DNA from: JABAAE01 sp036336715
GTDB taxonomy: Bacteria > Planctomycetota > Planctomycetia > Pirellulales > Pirellulaceae
Assembly (NCBI GenBank): GCA_036336715.1
Contig: JAYZFP010000065.1
Span: 1-64,000, forward strand
Direction of reading: 5' to 3'
DNA: 64,000 nucleotides
Made by a program: the position numbers and the translations under genes. Below are positions 1-8,429 of the stretch, piece by piece (position 1 is the stretch's first letter; every line of letters begins with the position of its first letter). The notes under the pieces were generated by a model, which was not told where the DNA came from, made no database searches, and was given only the letters and a program-made list of their open reading frames with translations.

Positions 1-1950
1 GCCCGTTGTGGCCTGGTAGCAGGTCAGGATGCCATTGTTGGAGCAGATGTAAAGGTAGTCCCCATAGACAATCGGAGATGGCATGTAAGGGCCTCCACGC
101 GTTTCGCTCCACGCGATGTATTCGGATTTTTTCACGGATTCAGCCAGGGTCAGGTCCCCGCGAGCATCCAGTCGGATAGCGTAAATCGGCTGGATGGGGC
201 GATAGCCGCTGGAGACAAATATCAGGTTCCTTGCCGAAAATGGGGTGGGAACGGCAATTTCGCTGTTTCGTTCGATTCGCCAGATTTCTTTGCCGGTTTC
301 GAAATCGTATCCCCTGCTCGCCCGGGTGGCGTTGGTCACGACGGACTTTCCTGTTGGCGTATTGACCACTGTGGGAGTCGACCAACTGGGTATTTCATCC
401 CGCCTCGTTTTCCAGAGCTGTTTACCCGTAGCCAGGTCATAGCACCCGATGAAGGACTGGTCCTGGATATCACAAAGCAGGATCAGCCGGTTGTCTTCTA
501 TGACCGGTGAGGCACCGAATTGCCACTGGTATTCCCGGTCATAAAACCATCCGCTGTCCAGCAGTCCGAGTTCTTTTTTCCAGACCAGTTTTCCTTCCAT
601 GGTGTAGCAGTAGATACCCTCGGAACCGAACCAGGATACGACGTACTGGCCATTGGTGGCGACCGTCGAATTGGCGTGCGTCGATTTAAGATGGCGTTTG
701 ACCCGGGGGACGGCTCGACAGGCGGTTTTCTTCCAGACAATTTGACCGTTCTTTTTGTTAAAGCAAAGCGTGACAAACTCATGGACCGAGTCATCCTCCA
801 CCGAAGCCACGTCTCCATACAAACCGGTCCGGATCCCATTGTCCTTGTCACTGATGGCCGTGGTGACAAATACGAGGTTCCCCCAGATCGTGGGGCAACT
901 GTGCCCGAGCCCGGGGACCTCTACCGACCACGCGACGTTCTTTTTTTCCTTCCAGTTCCATTCAATCGGTGGGTGCTGACCATCCGCGATTCCCCTCGCT
1001 CCCATGCCGCGAAACTGCGGCCAGTGTTTGGACGAAACGGCCCGGTCCTCTTTTCGGGAACGGTCGCTGCTGGATGCAAAATTGGGTTGCGGTGTGCCTT
1101 CTGCCGGCTGTTTCGCCGCCAGCTGAGGGACTTGCTGGGCAGACAGTTTTTTTGCAAATTTCTCTTCACCACCTGAGCTCCATTGAAGACCGGTAATTCC
1201 GGCTTCCTGCTCAACGAATCTGATTTTCAGATTGGGGCCACTGAAATTGTTTGCATCTTCGGCTTTCAGGTCGAAAGGAGAGGAGTTGCCCATCCGTGCA
1301 GTCAGGAAGGGAGCCCGGTGGCCAATGAAGAGTACAGTCTGCGGTCCCAGTTGGTAGCTGCCAAGGTACTTTTTCGCCGTTTCTTTTGCGATCAGGTTTT
1401 CGGGCTGCAGTTGTTCCAGCAGTTGCTCCAACAGTTCGACCGCCTGCGGGAATCCGATGGTTCGTGCGTGACCAAGGTTGACCTCCACGGTCTGGTAGTC
1501 GAGTTTCCGGCTTTCAACCAGGAAACGGATGAACTCAATGTCTTTTTTCTCAACAGCAAGGGGAAGGGTTGTTTCGAAGCCGTTGGCGCCACCACGGACC
1601 AGAGCCTTCATGATCTGGTAGTGCGCATGGCTGCCGGCCCAATCCATCGGAGTGGCACCGTAAAACCGGTCCTTGATGTTTGGGTCAGCCTTCTGCTGCA
1701 GCAGGTATTTCACGATTTCCAAATGTCCCCGGTCCGATGCAAACGAGAGGGCCGTTGCACCATAATCCGTTTTCAGGTTGACATCCAATCCCGATGCGAT
1801 GGCCTGTTTTACACCTGGCAGGTCTCCTTTCCTGGCGGCGTTCCAGAGTCTTTCCGGACCCTGCTGCTCGCGGTCTTGGGCCTGAACGAGGCTAAGAGCC
1901 AGTCCGAGATTCGTTACAAGCAAAATTTGCCAAACAGGTGCCTGGTGCAT
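1..1950 (-). CDS. Secreted ankyrin-repeat / PQQ-like beta-propeller protein (3' end beyond window)
   Basis: The reading frame stays open from the ATG at 1950 to the left edge, giving at least 650 residues; the C-terminus lies outside the window. The N-terminus is a signal peptide (hydrophobic stretch ending LVQAQ, residues ~8-24). Residues ~30-130 carry ankyrin repeats, with phrases such as DYGATALSFASDRGHLEIV and KYLLQQKADPN. After a linker rich in Gln, Ala and Ser, residues ~325-650 carry PQQ/quinoprotein-type propeller blades (WPQFRG, NGQIVWKK, TGKQLWKT, TGKEIWRI). Outer-membrane PQQ-like propellers are common in planctomycetes, where most are thought to be non-enzymatic binding or scaffold domains. 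The ankyrin-propeller fusion is the odd part. The role is unknown; the domain calls are firm. Confidence 0.85.
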   Translation of the reverse strand, partial: MHQAPVWQILLVTNLGLALSLVQAQDREQQGPERLWNAARKGDLPGVKQAIASGLDVNLKTDYGATALSFASDRGHLEIVKYLLQQKADPNIKDRFYGATPMDWAGSHAHYQIMKALVRGGANGFETTLPLAVEKKDIEFIRFLVESRKLDYQTVEVNLGHARTIGFPQAVELLEQLLEQLQPENLIAKETAKKYLGSYQLGPQTVLFIGHRAPFLTARMGNSSPFDLKAEDANNFSGPNLKIRFVEQEAGITGLQWSSGGEEKFAKKLSAQQVPQLAAKQPAEGTPQPNFASSSDRSRKEDRAVSSKHWPQFRGMGARGIADGQHPPIEWNWKEKKNVAWSVEVPGLGHSCPTIWGNLVFVTTAISDKDNGIRTGLYGDVASVEDDSVHEFVTLCFNKKNGQIVWKKTACRAVPRVKRHLKSTHANSTVATNGQYVVSWFGSEGIYCYTMEGKLVWKKELGLLDSGWFYDREYQWQFGASPVIEDNRLILLCDIQDQSFIGCYDLATGKQLWKTRRDEIPSWSTPTVVNTPTGKSVVTNATRASRGYDFETGKEIWRIERNSEIAVPTPFSARNLIFVSSGYRPIQPIYAIRLDARGDLTLAESVKKSEYIAWSETRGGPYMPSPIVYGDYLYICSNNGILTCYQATTG

Positions 1951-2281
1951 TGGTTCAACCTCGACGTGGAATTCGGGAATAACCGGACTGTAACCTGATC
2001 AGGTTCTGGTTGAAAGGGATACCCAGCCGGGGGCAGGATTCCAAGTCCTTTTCGTGCGGCCAGGGTTACCAGGGACTGGCATGGCTTTCCATCCCGGACC
2101 ACCACGGAATCCATGGCCAATGCAGATGCAGAATGAATCCGGCAGGTGGTGAGGGTGGAACGGTGGGACGACCGGGTACGTCCCGGAACCATGAAAAAAG
2201 GCAGGCCTTGGAGCCTGCCTTTTTGCAAGATGATTGCCCATCACGGAATCCTGCGGTGGATTCCGAGGTGTGTAGGGCTGT
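1951..2281. other. Intergenic region with terminator
   Basis: No convincing gene is seen between the divergent-side start of the ankyrin/PQQ gene and the end of the small basic protein gene. It holds the strong terminator hairpin at 2195-2224. Confidence 0.5.
2195..2224 (-). terminator. Rho-independent terminator
   Basis: A perfect 12-bp stem (AAAAAGGCAGGC at 2195-2206 with its complement at 2213-2224) closes a 6-nt loop. On the minus strand the hairpin ends in a U run, about 58 nt past the stop of the small basic protein gene. The mirrored A/T arms would also let it act on the plus strand. Confidence 0.8.
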
Positions 2282-2776
2282 CTACTCATCCTTTTTCTTT
2301 TTTTTGCCTTTTCCCTTGCCGCCCTTTTTGGGAAGTTTGGCTTTCTGCTCATCCGTCAGGACGTTGTCCAGTGCGGTTCGCAATTCTTTCGTCATCTCAG
2401 CCAGCTTTTTCTGGGTGGCTACCGCGGCCTCTGGTACGGGAGCCGCTTTGTTAATTGCCGCTTGAAGGTCTTTACCTTTCAAACCTTCTGCCCGGGCTTT
2501 TTTGCCGGCGGCCTGCCTGGCTTTTCGAGCCTCCGCCGGAAAAGCCTTGTTGGCTTCCTTTCTCAGATCCTGCATTTTGGCGGAAAATTCCTTGATGATT
2601 TTCTTCATCTTGGATTCCTGTTCTTCGTTGACGCCGACATCCTTATAACGCCCAAGTAGCTGGGCCGTCTGGTTTCGCTGGCCCTTCTTGCCTTTTTTCT
2701 TTTTCTCATCCTGACCGCTGGATTGGTTGGTCATCGCTCCGATGGCCAGGGTCATCATCAATAGAACTCGAATCAT
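2282..2776 (-). CDS. Small lysine-rich secreted protein, Spy/LTxxQ-like
   Basis: 164 residues. The start at 2776 is chosen because it begins a signal peptide (MIRVLLMMTLAIGAM) and a GAGGA ribosome-binding site precedes it; a longer frame upstream (to 3025) has no signal peptide and would overlap the divergent sulfatase. The mature part is helical and charged, with K-rich ends (EKKKKGKKG near the start, GKGKKKKK at the end). A motif LTDEQKAKL near residue 148 resembles the LTxxQ signature of Spy/CpxP-type periplasmic chaperones. Many planctomycetes carry small secreted proteins with this motif and unknown role. A terminator follows. The function is inferred only loosely. Confidence 0.7.
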   Translation of the reverse strand: MIRVLLMMTLAIGAMTNQSSGQDEKKKKGKKGQRNQTAQLLGRYKDVGVNEEQESKMKKIIKEFSAKMQDLRKEANKAFPAEARKARQAAGKKARAEGLKGKDLQAAINKAAPVPEAAVATQKKLAEMTKELRTALDNVLTDEQKAKLPKKGGKGKGKKKKKDE

Positions 2777-2990
2777 GGGGTCCTCATATCGAATGTAAGA
2801 AGTGAATAATTCTCCAGATTGAATACCGACAAACGAATGCTCAGTACACTTTCCCGATCCCTTTTTGCCTTCAAATAGGGGCGGATATTTTCCGTTTGCT
2901 ATTCTCAGGCAAAGCTCGATGGTATCATCGACAACTCGATTTGTCCTGTTTTTCAATGAAATTTCACGCCATGATTGAACGGAACGACCC

Positions 2991-5093
2991 ATGAACCGAT
3001 CCCGCACGTTACCTTCCTGCCTCAAGCACCTGCCCGCAATGATGCTTTTCGCGTTCTTGCTGGTGGTTTCTGTGTATCACCGGGCCGATGGCGCGGACCG
3101 TAAGCAGCCCAACATCCTGTTCATCATGTCGGATGATCATGGTTACCAGGCGATCAGCGCCTACGGAAGCAAGGTCAACAAGACGCCGAATATCGACCGG
3201 ATTGCCAAGGGAGGTCTCCGTTTCGATCGATGTTTTGTTACCAATTCGATTTGCGGTCCTTCGCGAGCAGTGATTCTGACCGGCAAATACAGCCACCTGA
3301 ACGGCTTTATCCGCAATGGGAATCGCTTCAACGGTCAGCAGCAGCATGTTGCCAAATTACTGCAAAAAGCTGGCTATCAGACGGCCGTTGTCGGCAAATG
3401 GCATCTTGCGTCCGCGCCAACCGGGTTCGATTATTACCATGTCCTCAAAGGGCAGGGGCCCTATTACAATCCTCCCATGCTGACGCCGGACGGCGAGGTC
3501 CAGCATACCGGTTACACCACGGATATCATCACGGATGAGGCCCTGAAATTTCTCAAGGAAAAACGGGATCCTGAAAAGCCGTTTTACCTTATGTATCAGC
3601 ATAAGGCACCGCACCGAAACTGGCAGCCGGGACCCAAGTACCTCGACAAGTACAACGACGTGGAGATCCCCGAACCGGCGACGCTCTACGATGATTACTC
3701 AGGGCGAGGAGCACCGGCCAAGAGTCAGGCCATGACCATCGAGCGACATCTGAATGAACATGATTTGAAGCTGTCACCTCAGCGGAACAGGATGACCCCG
3801 GAACAGAAAGAAGTCTGGAATCGGGCTTACGGCAAGAAAAATGCCGAGTTTCGGGCGACCCAGCTGGAGGGCAGGGAACTTGTCCGATGGAAATACCAGC
3901 GTTATGCCAAGGACTACCTGCGTTGTATCGATTCGGTCGATGAAAATGTCGGCCGTGTGCTGGACTACCTTGAGGCGACCGGCCTCGACAAGAACACGGT
4001 CGTGATCTACACCTCGGACCAGGGCTGGTACCTGGGAGAGCATGGCTGGTATGACAAACGCTGGATGTACGAGGAGTCCTTTCGTACTCCCTGTCTGATC
4101 CGCTGGCCTGGCGTCACTGAACCGGCATCGTCCACCAGTTCATTGGCCATGAACCTGGATTTTGCAGAGACCTTTCTTGATATGGCGGGAGCCGAGATTC
4201 CCCAGGACATGCAGGGACGCAGCCTGGTTCCGCTGCTGGAAGGAAAGTCACCGGAGAACTGGAGAAAGAGTGTCTATTATCACTATTACGAGTACCCGGG
4301 GGCCCACTCGGTTCGAAAGCATTACGGTGTACGGACCGACCGCTACAAGTTGATCCACTTTTACGAGCCGGATGTCAACGAGTGGGAGTTGTTTGACCTG
4401 CAGAATGACCCGAATGAACTCAAGAGTGTCTACAACGCCCCAGGCTACCAGGAGGTGCAAAAACAGATGCACGCCGAACTGGAAAAGCTGCGAGAGCAGT
4501 ATCAGGACGATGGATCGGTGGTCAATTTCAACGCAGCCCGCGCCCGCAAGGTCAAGTTGAAGATGGTGCAGGGTTCTGCCGCAAAAACGGTCAAAACCAC
4601 CGGGAAGGCTTTCCAGACAATTCCTTCCGGCAATCAGCTGGACCCTTCCTACAAGCCACTGACTTTGGGAGGGTTCGTAAAGTCCGGAACTGGGCAGGGT
4701 GTGTTGATTGCTCAGGGTGGGGAATCTCTCGGGTATGCCCTGGCTCTTGAAAAGGGTGTTCCGGTTTTCATGATGCGTGCCCAGGGTGTGCTCAAGAGAG
4801 TAGAAGGAGAAAAGGTCGATGCCCGGGATTTTGTGCACCTGGTCGTCAAGCTGGATGCGGACGGTGTTGCCCAGATCCTGGTGAATGGAGAACCGAGTGG
4901 GAAATCTGTCAAGCTGGGCCTGCTGCCTGGCAGGCCGGCTGATGGACTCTCTTTTGGCGCGGACAGTGGCAGCCTGGTCGGTGAGTACAGCGCAGAAAAC
5001 GGAATGATCGGTGAAGTGCGGGACTTGCGACTGTACTGGGGGGTGATCAAACCCCGCTTTTTGAAGAGCTGGATGAACGGGAATTCCAAGTGA
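2991..5093 (+). CDS. Secreted sulfatase with C-terminal LamG-like domain
   Basis: 700 residues with an N-terminal signal peptide (MMLFAFLLVVSVYHRADG). The alkaline-phosphatase-fold sulfatase core spans ~38-490: metal ligands DDH at 48-50, and the formylglycine motif C88-G-P-S-R, which fits CxPSR, followed by LTGKYSH. The GKWH and SDQGWYLGEHGWYDKRW segments are those of the N-acetylglucosamine-6-sulfatase/iduronate-sulfatase type. Residues ~530-690 form a beta-rich domain like a LamG/concanavalin lectin (QGVLIAQGGESLGYAL, then a ...GEVRDLRLYWGV ending). It should act in the periplasm or outside on sulfated polysaccharides and needs a formylglycine-generating enzyme. It is directly followed by a DUF1080 gene, and the two probably form one operon. 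Confidence 0.92.
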   Translation: MNRSRTLPSCLKHLPAMMLFAFLLVVSVYHRADGADRKQPNILFIMSDDHGYQAISAYGSKVNKTPNIDRIAKGGLRFDRCFVTNSICGPSRAVILTGKYSHLNGFIRNGNRFNGQQQHVAKLLQKAGYQTAVVGKWHLASAPTGFDYYHVLKGQGPYYNPPMLTPDGEVQHTGYTTDIITDEALKFLKEKRDPEKPFYLMYQHKAPHRNWQPGPKYLDKYNDVEIPEPATLYDDYSGRGAPAKSQAMTIERHLNEHDLKLSPQRNRMTPEQKEVWNRAYGKKNAEFRATQLEGRELVRWKYQRYAKDYLRCIDSVDENVGRVLDYLEATGLDKNTVVIYTSDQGWYLGEHGWYDKRWMYEESFRTPCLIRWPGVTEPASSTSSLAMNLDFAETFLDMAGAEIPQDMQGRSLVPLLEGKSPENWRKSVYYHYYEYPGAHSVRKHYGVRTDRYKLIHFYEPDVNEWELFDLQNDPNELKSVYNAPGYQEVQKQMHAELEKLREQYQDDGSVVNFNAARARKVKLKMVQGSAAKTVKTTGKAFQTIPSGNQLDPSYKPLTLGGFVKSGTGQGVLIAQGGESLGYALALEKGVPVFMMRAQGVLKRVEGEKVDARDFVHLVVKLDADGVAQILVNGEPSGKSVKLGLLPGRPADGLSFGADSGSLVGEYSAENGMIGEVRDLRLYWGVIKPRFLKSWMNGNSK

Positions 5094-5125
5094 TGCAATA
5101 CAGTTTAAACAGGGGCAAAGAAATC

Positions 5126-5893
5126 ATGACTCCAGGGAAGCTCGACTCATCGAACCATCCTCTGCCCAGCCCTGGTGCTAAAACCGTGGGAAGTTTCCTT
5201 GGTTTGCTCCTGGTTGGCTGGCTCATTACGCTGCCGCTTCAGGGACAGCAGGAAAAGAAACAGGAAGGAAAAACTCCGCGGGACAGTCGGGGTGCGGTGT
5301 CTCTTTTCAATGGCCGGGATCTCAAGGGGCTGTTGGTGCTCAAAAAGAGCTACTACGAAGACCACGGCAAAGTCCGGATTGACAACCGGGCGTTGGTGAT
5401 TGGCAAGGGAATGCCGGGCTCGGGAATCACTGTGGATCCGAAAATCGTCAAGGATTTGCCGAGAATGAACTATGAAGTTTTCCTCAGTGCCAAGAGGGTC
5501 GAGGGGAACGATTTTTTCTGCGGATTGACTTTTCCGGTTGAAAAAGCCTATTGCACGATGATTCTTGGTGGTTGGGGTGGTGGCTCGATCGGGCTGTCCA
5601 ACGTCGATTCGCTTTCGGCCATTGAAAATGAAACCTCCGGTTTTCATGAATTCGAAAACAACCAGTGGTATGAAATTCACCTGGTGGTTTCGGAGAAAAC
5701 GATTCGTGCCACTTTGAACCGGGAGGGGTGGAAGGAAAAGAAAGAGCTGTTTTCTGTCGAAACCCAAGAGCACAAATACGATATCTGGTGGGAGCAGGAG
5801 CCCGCTCGGCCGCTGGGAATTACAACGTGGAATACCACCGCCGCCTTCAGAAAAATAGAAATCAGAAGGCTGCCGGAAAAGAAACGGAAATAA
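5126..5893 (+). CDS. DUF1080 / 3-keto-disaccharide hydrolase-like secreted protein
   Basis: 255 residues from the ATG at 5126, chosen because AGGGG lies ~10 nt upstream; an in-frame GTG at 5090 overlaps the sulfatase stop and is less likely. A signal peptide (VGSFLGLLLVGWLITLPLQG) precedes a jelly-roll domain with the start VSLFNGRDLKG, a phrase typical of DUF1080 proteins, and a closing ...TTAAFRKIEIRRL strand. Members bind or hydrolyse 3-keto-glycosides; catalysis here is not shown. The 32-nt spacing after the sulfatase suggests co-transcription and joint work on a sulfated glycan. Confidence 0.8.
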   Translation: MTPGKLDSSNHPLPSPGAKTVGSFLGLLLVGWLITLPLQGQQEKKQEGKTPRDSRGAVSLFNGRDLKGLLVLKKSYYEDHGKVRIDNRALVIGKGMPGSGITVDPKIVKDLPRMNYEVFLSAKRVEGNDFFCGLTFPVEKAYCTMILGGWGGGSIGLSNVDSLSAIENETSGFHEFENNQWYEIHLVVSEKTIRATLNREGWKEKKELFSVETQEHKYDIWWEQEPARPLGITTWNTTAAFRKIEIRRLPEKKRK

Positions 5894-6581
5894 GGTTGCC
5901 TGCGGTAAATCGGGTTGATTCTCCAGCCGCTGTTTCATCTGAAGGGCAAAGGAGGGATCGATTGGCAGGGGCTGGATTTTCCTTTCTGTTGCCTGCCGTA
6001 TTTCGAATGCTGCATCGTGTTGTATCCGGCGGGAACCTGGTTTCCTGCGGTTTAGGGTTCGGCCGCGTTCAAAGGTGCCATTCAGAAATCGCATCCAACG
6101 ACCGCATAAAACGGGGGCTTCCTGGCACGTCACTCGCCAGGTTCCAGCGATTTTCCAGGCCAATGTCCTGCTTTCTCTTGCGTCGGCGAAATTTGTTTTT
6201 TCGGCAGGAATCGGCCGATTTCATGGGCAATTTCCAGTATGTGAAAATACGCACAAAGTAAAACTTCTTTCTAAAGGGGGAATGGAATCCTTCAGTTTTG
6301 ATCTGGTGTCGTTTTTTTGAAATTGTTATTTGCAAAGATGACCATATGGGTTTAGACTGACCGACGCAAAAAGTGATCGATTCGTCATATACCTTTTCAT
6401 CCAACGGGATCACTTTTCGGAACAGTTCTCATCTCTTCTCATTTCAGATCCTTCAATCCATCGATTCATTGAGGTTCGACCAGCGAGACGGCTTGGACAA
6501 CCGGTTCGTTGTTACTCTCTTCACTTGTCTGGACCTTCGGTCCCAAAACAACTTCAGGTTTGAAAGCCTGGGAGGTGCAAT
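5894..6581 (+). other. Long intergenic region upstream of HTH regulator gene
   Basis: About 690 bp with no reading frame that looks coding; the frames present lack ribosome-binding sites and recognisable sequence. It becomes AT-rich after ~6240. A possible sigma-70 promoter (TTGCAA, 17-bp spacer, TAGACT) lies at 6330-6358, which would give a ~215-nt leader for the HTH gene. That promoter is a weak match only. Confidence 0.35.
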
Positions 6582-7109
6582 ATGGCTACGGCAAAGCTAC
6601 AGGTTCTTGCACAGGATTCGGCTCATGAGGAGGAAGTGCGTTCGCACTCGCCGACCAATCGAATCCGTCACGTTCGGGAGCAGCAGGGCGTTTCTCTTCG
6701 CACCGCTGCTCGTCGGATGAAAATGGACATCCGTTCAGTGCGGGAACAGGAAAACGAATTTTCCGACCTTCGGATCAGCCAGCTCCAACACTGGCAGGAA
6801 ATTCTCGAAGTTCCGCTGACTGACCTGCTCGATGAACCGGGAGGACCTTTGTCCCGCCCGGTGATGCAAAGGGCCAAGTTACTGCGGATCATGAAGACTG
6901 CGGTTTCGATCGCAGAAAATACGTCGGAAGAACCTGTGCAGCGTTTTGCACAGATGCTTCGGGAGCAGCTTATCGACCTGATGCCCGAACTGAAGGACGT
7001 CCCCGGTTGGCATTCGATTGGTCAACGCCGGGGTTTGGACGAAATGGGGAGGATTGCCGAGAATCCGGTTATGGATAATCACATAGCTTCCTGTAATTAC
7101 GTTGAATGA
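6582..7109 (+). CDS. XRE-like helix-turn-helix regulator
   Basis: 175 residues, with a clear ribosome-binding site GGGAGGTG placed 5 nt before the ATG. Residues ~25-80 form a Cro/CI-type HTH: NRIRHVREQQGVSLRTAARR, then DIRSVREQE, then an ISQLQHWQEILEVPLTDLL segment, which matches the five-helix pattern. The rest is an alpha-helical tail (residues ~95-150) that may serve for dimerisation. It is a stand-alone gene closed by a strong terminator. Target genes are unknown. Confidence 0.8.
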   Translation: MATAKLQVLAQDSAHEEEVRSHSPTNRIRHVREQQGVSLRTAARRMKMDIRSVREQENEFSDLRISQLQHWQEILEVPLTDLLDEPGGPLSRPVMQRAKLLRIMKTAVSIAENTSEEPVQRFAQMLREQLIDLMPELKDVPGWHSIGQRRGLDEMGRIAENPVMDNHIASCNYVE

Positions 7110-7138
7110 TCGCGAAACGCGTATCTTTGGAAAGACGT

Positions 7139-7172
7139 AAAAACCGTTCGTTCTGCGGAACGAACGGTTTTT
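7139..7172 (+). terminator. Rho-independent terminator
   Basis: A perfect 14-bp stem (AAAAACCGTTCGTT at 7139-7152 with its complement at 7159-7172), 6-nt loop CTGCGG, and a T run to 7174. It lies 30 nt past the stop of the HTH gene. Confidence 0.9.
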
Positions 7173-7391
7173 TTATCGATTCATGATGGGAAAGGTAGCT
7201 TGGTCACCCGTGCTGCGGGAGACCAGGACCACCATCAAAGCGGGATGGTTGCTCTCCGGGATATCCGGATTTCTGCAAAGGAATTTGAATCATCGTGCGG
7301 GTTAAATGGGGAGAGCCTGTTAATTCTTGCGTGCTGAAACGAATAAACCGTCAGAATCAAACATCCAATTATTTTTCCGGTTGATAAATGG

Positions 7392-7955
7392 GTGTCACCA
7401 CCGCAAGTCCTGCGTGAGCTCGTTATAGTTAGGAAGAATTCCGAGTTGGACAATTGGTGTTGGTCCCGACTCAATCACGTGAGGATCAAGATCGGTTGCC
7501 CACGGTCACGCGAACTGGATTGGAAGGACAGTACCATCACCATTGTGCCCCATTTTTTTGTCCGGGATGTCGAACAATCGATCGACTTTTACTGTGAGCT
7601 TTTGGGTTTTCAGCTCGACTGGCACGACGTCCGTGATGGTCGGGAGCAGGCACTGATCAGCTGGTTTGATACGTCGATTCTATTTTCCGCAGATGAGCTT
7701 CCAGGTCGCAAACTGACGGGAGAAATCTACTTTTTTGTCGGGGATGTCGACGAACTATACAAGGAAATCCGCGAAGATGTTTTCGTGCTGAATCCCCCAA
7801 CTGTTCGGGGCGGCTTGAAGGAATTTCGTTTTCGTGACTGTAATGGCTATGACCTGGTATTTGCCAAGCTCGAGGAGGAATGGTCCGGCAATCGTGCCCC
7901 GCGTCACCACTTCTCCAAGTTCGGCAATTCTCTTTACTCAAACGACGAAGTCTAG
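7392..7955 (+). CDS. Glyoxalase/bleomycin-resistance-fold (VOC) protein
   Basis: Family similarity begins at about residue 49 of this frame: PHFFVRDVEQSIDFYCELLGF is the classic first beta-alpha-beta unit of the vicinal-oxygen-chelate fold, and FRFRDCNGYDLVFAK near the end matches the second half (DPxGxxLxF). A VOC subunit of ~115-130 residues is therefore present. The first ~48 residues look unlike the family and no ribosome-binding site precedes the GTG at 7392. In-frame GTG codons at 7479 and 7545 are alternative starts, so the true N-terminus is uncertain. Substrate unknown. Confidence 0.7.
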   Translation: MSPPQVLRELVIVRKNSELDNWCWSRLNHVRIKIGCPRSRELDWKDSTITIVPHFFVRDVEQSIDFYCELLGFQLDWHDVRDGREQALISWFDTSILFSADELPGRKLTGEIYFFVGDVDELYKEIREDVFVLNPPTVRGGLKEFRFRDCNGYDLVFAKLEEEWSGNRAPRHHFSKFGNSLYSNDEV

Positions 7956-8315
7956 TTTCCGCTTCTGGTTTGAGGTCCTCGTTCCGCGTTCGGCAGTCTC
8001 ACGCGAACACTGCCCGTTGTTGAATGTGGCTGTCGATTCGATTCACTCTTGAAAAAGTTGTATTCCCTGCCCCGGTCCTCCGGGATGGAACAGCCTCTCG
8101 ATGGATAGGCCGGGGATAGACAGACTTCCTGATTCGCGGGGAAGGGACCTCGCCGCTGGACTTCCGGATTTCAAATCCACATCCAAGCCGGCTTCCGGGA
8201 AAAAGGGGGGTTTTTTCTGAAACTTTGTCAGTTGTTTTCCCGCTTTGGCAATTAGCTGAGTGACCGCCCTGGAAATTGGCGGAAGTCAACGCGAAAGTCA
8301 ATGAGGAGATAACCG
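7956..8315. other. Intergenic region
   Basis: 360 bp with no supported gene. A G6T6 stretch near 8208-8217 follows a GC-rich segment but forms no convincing terminator stem. Confidence 0.3.
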
Positions 8316-8396
8316 ATGAAATTCCTGTGCGAGAAAAATGTCCTTCTATTCATGTCGGCCCTGCTCGGATTGTTACTCAGTCAACTTGTTGGCTGA
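8316..8396 (+). CDS. Possible 26-residue membrane peptide
   Basis: An ATG at 8316 has a very good ribosome-binding site (GAGGAGAT, with 5 nt to the start). It opens a 26-codon frame that starts MKFLCEKN and continues into an uninterrupted hydrophobic run (VLLFMSALLGLLLSQLVG) that would span a membrane once. The stop is a TGA at 8394. The frame faces the end of the GTPase gene 34 nt away. It could be a true small membrane protein or the relic N-terminus of a longer one. Only the ribosome-binding site and the hydrophobicity support it. Confidence 0.4.
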   Translation: MKFLCEKNVLLFMSALLGLLLSQLVG

Positions 8397-8429
8397 GGCA
8401 CCAAGCGGCTGGTATAAAAGTTGGTTCGG

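Noticed and set aside
520..1998. Open frames on the plus strand across the first gene
   Set aside because: They lie opposite clear ankyrin and PQQ repeats on the minus strand.
6330..6358. Possible promoter TTGCAA-17-TAGACT before the HTH gene
   Set aside because: Only four of six matches in each box and over 200 nt from the start; not enough to list as a feature.
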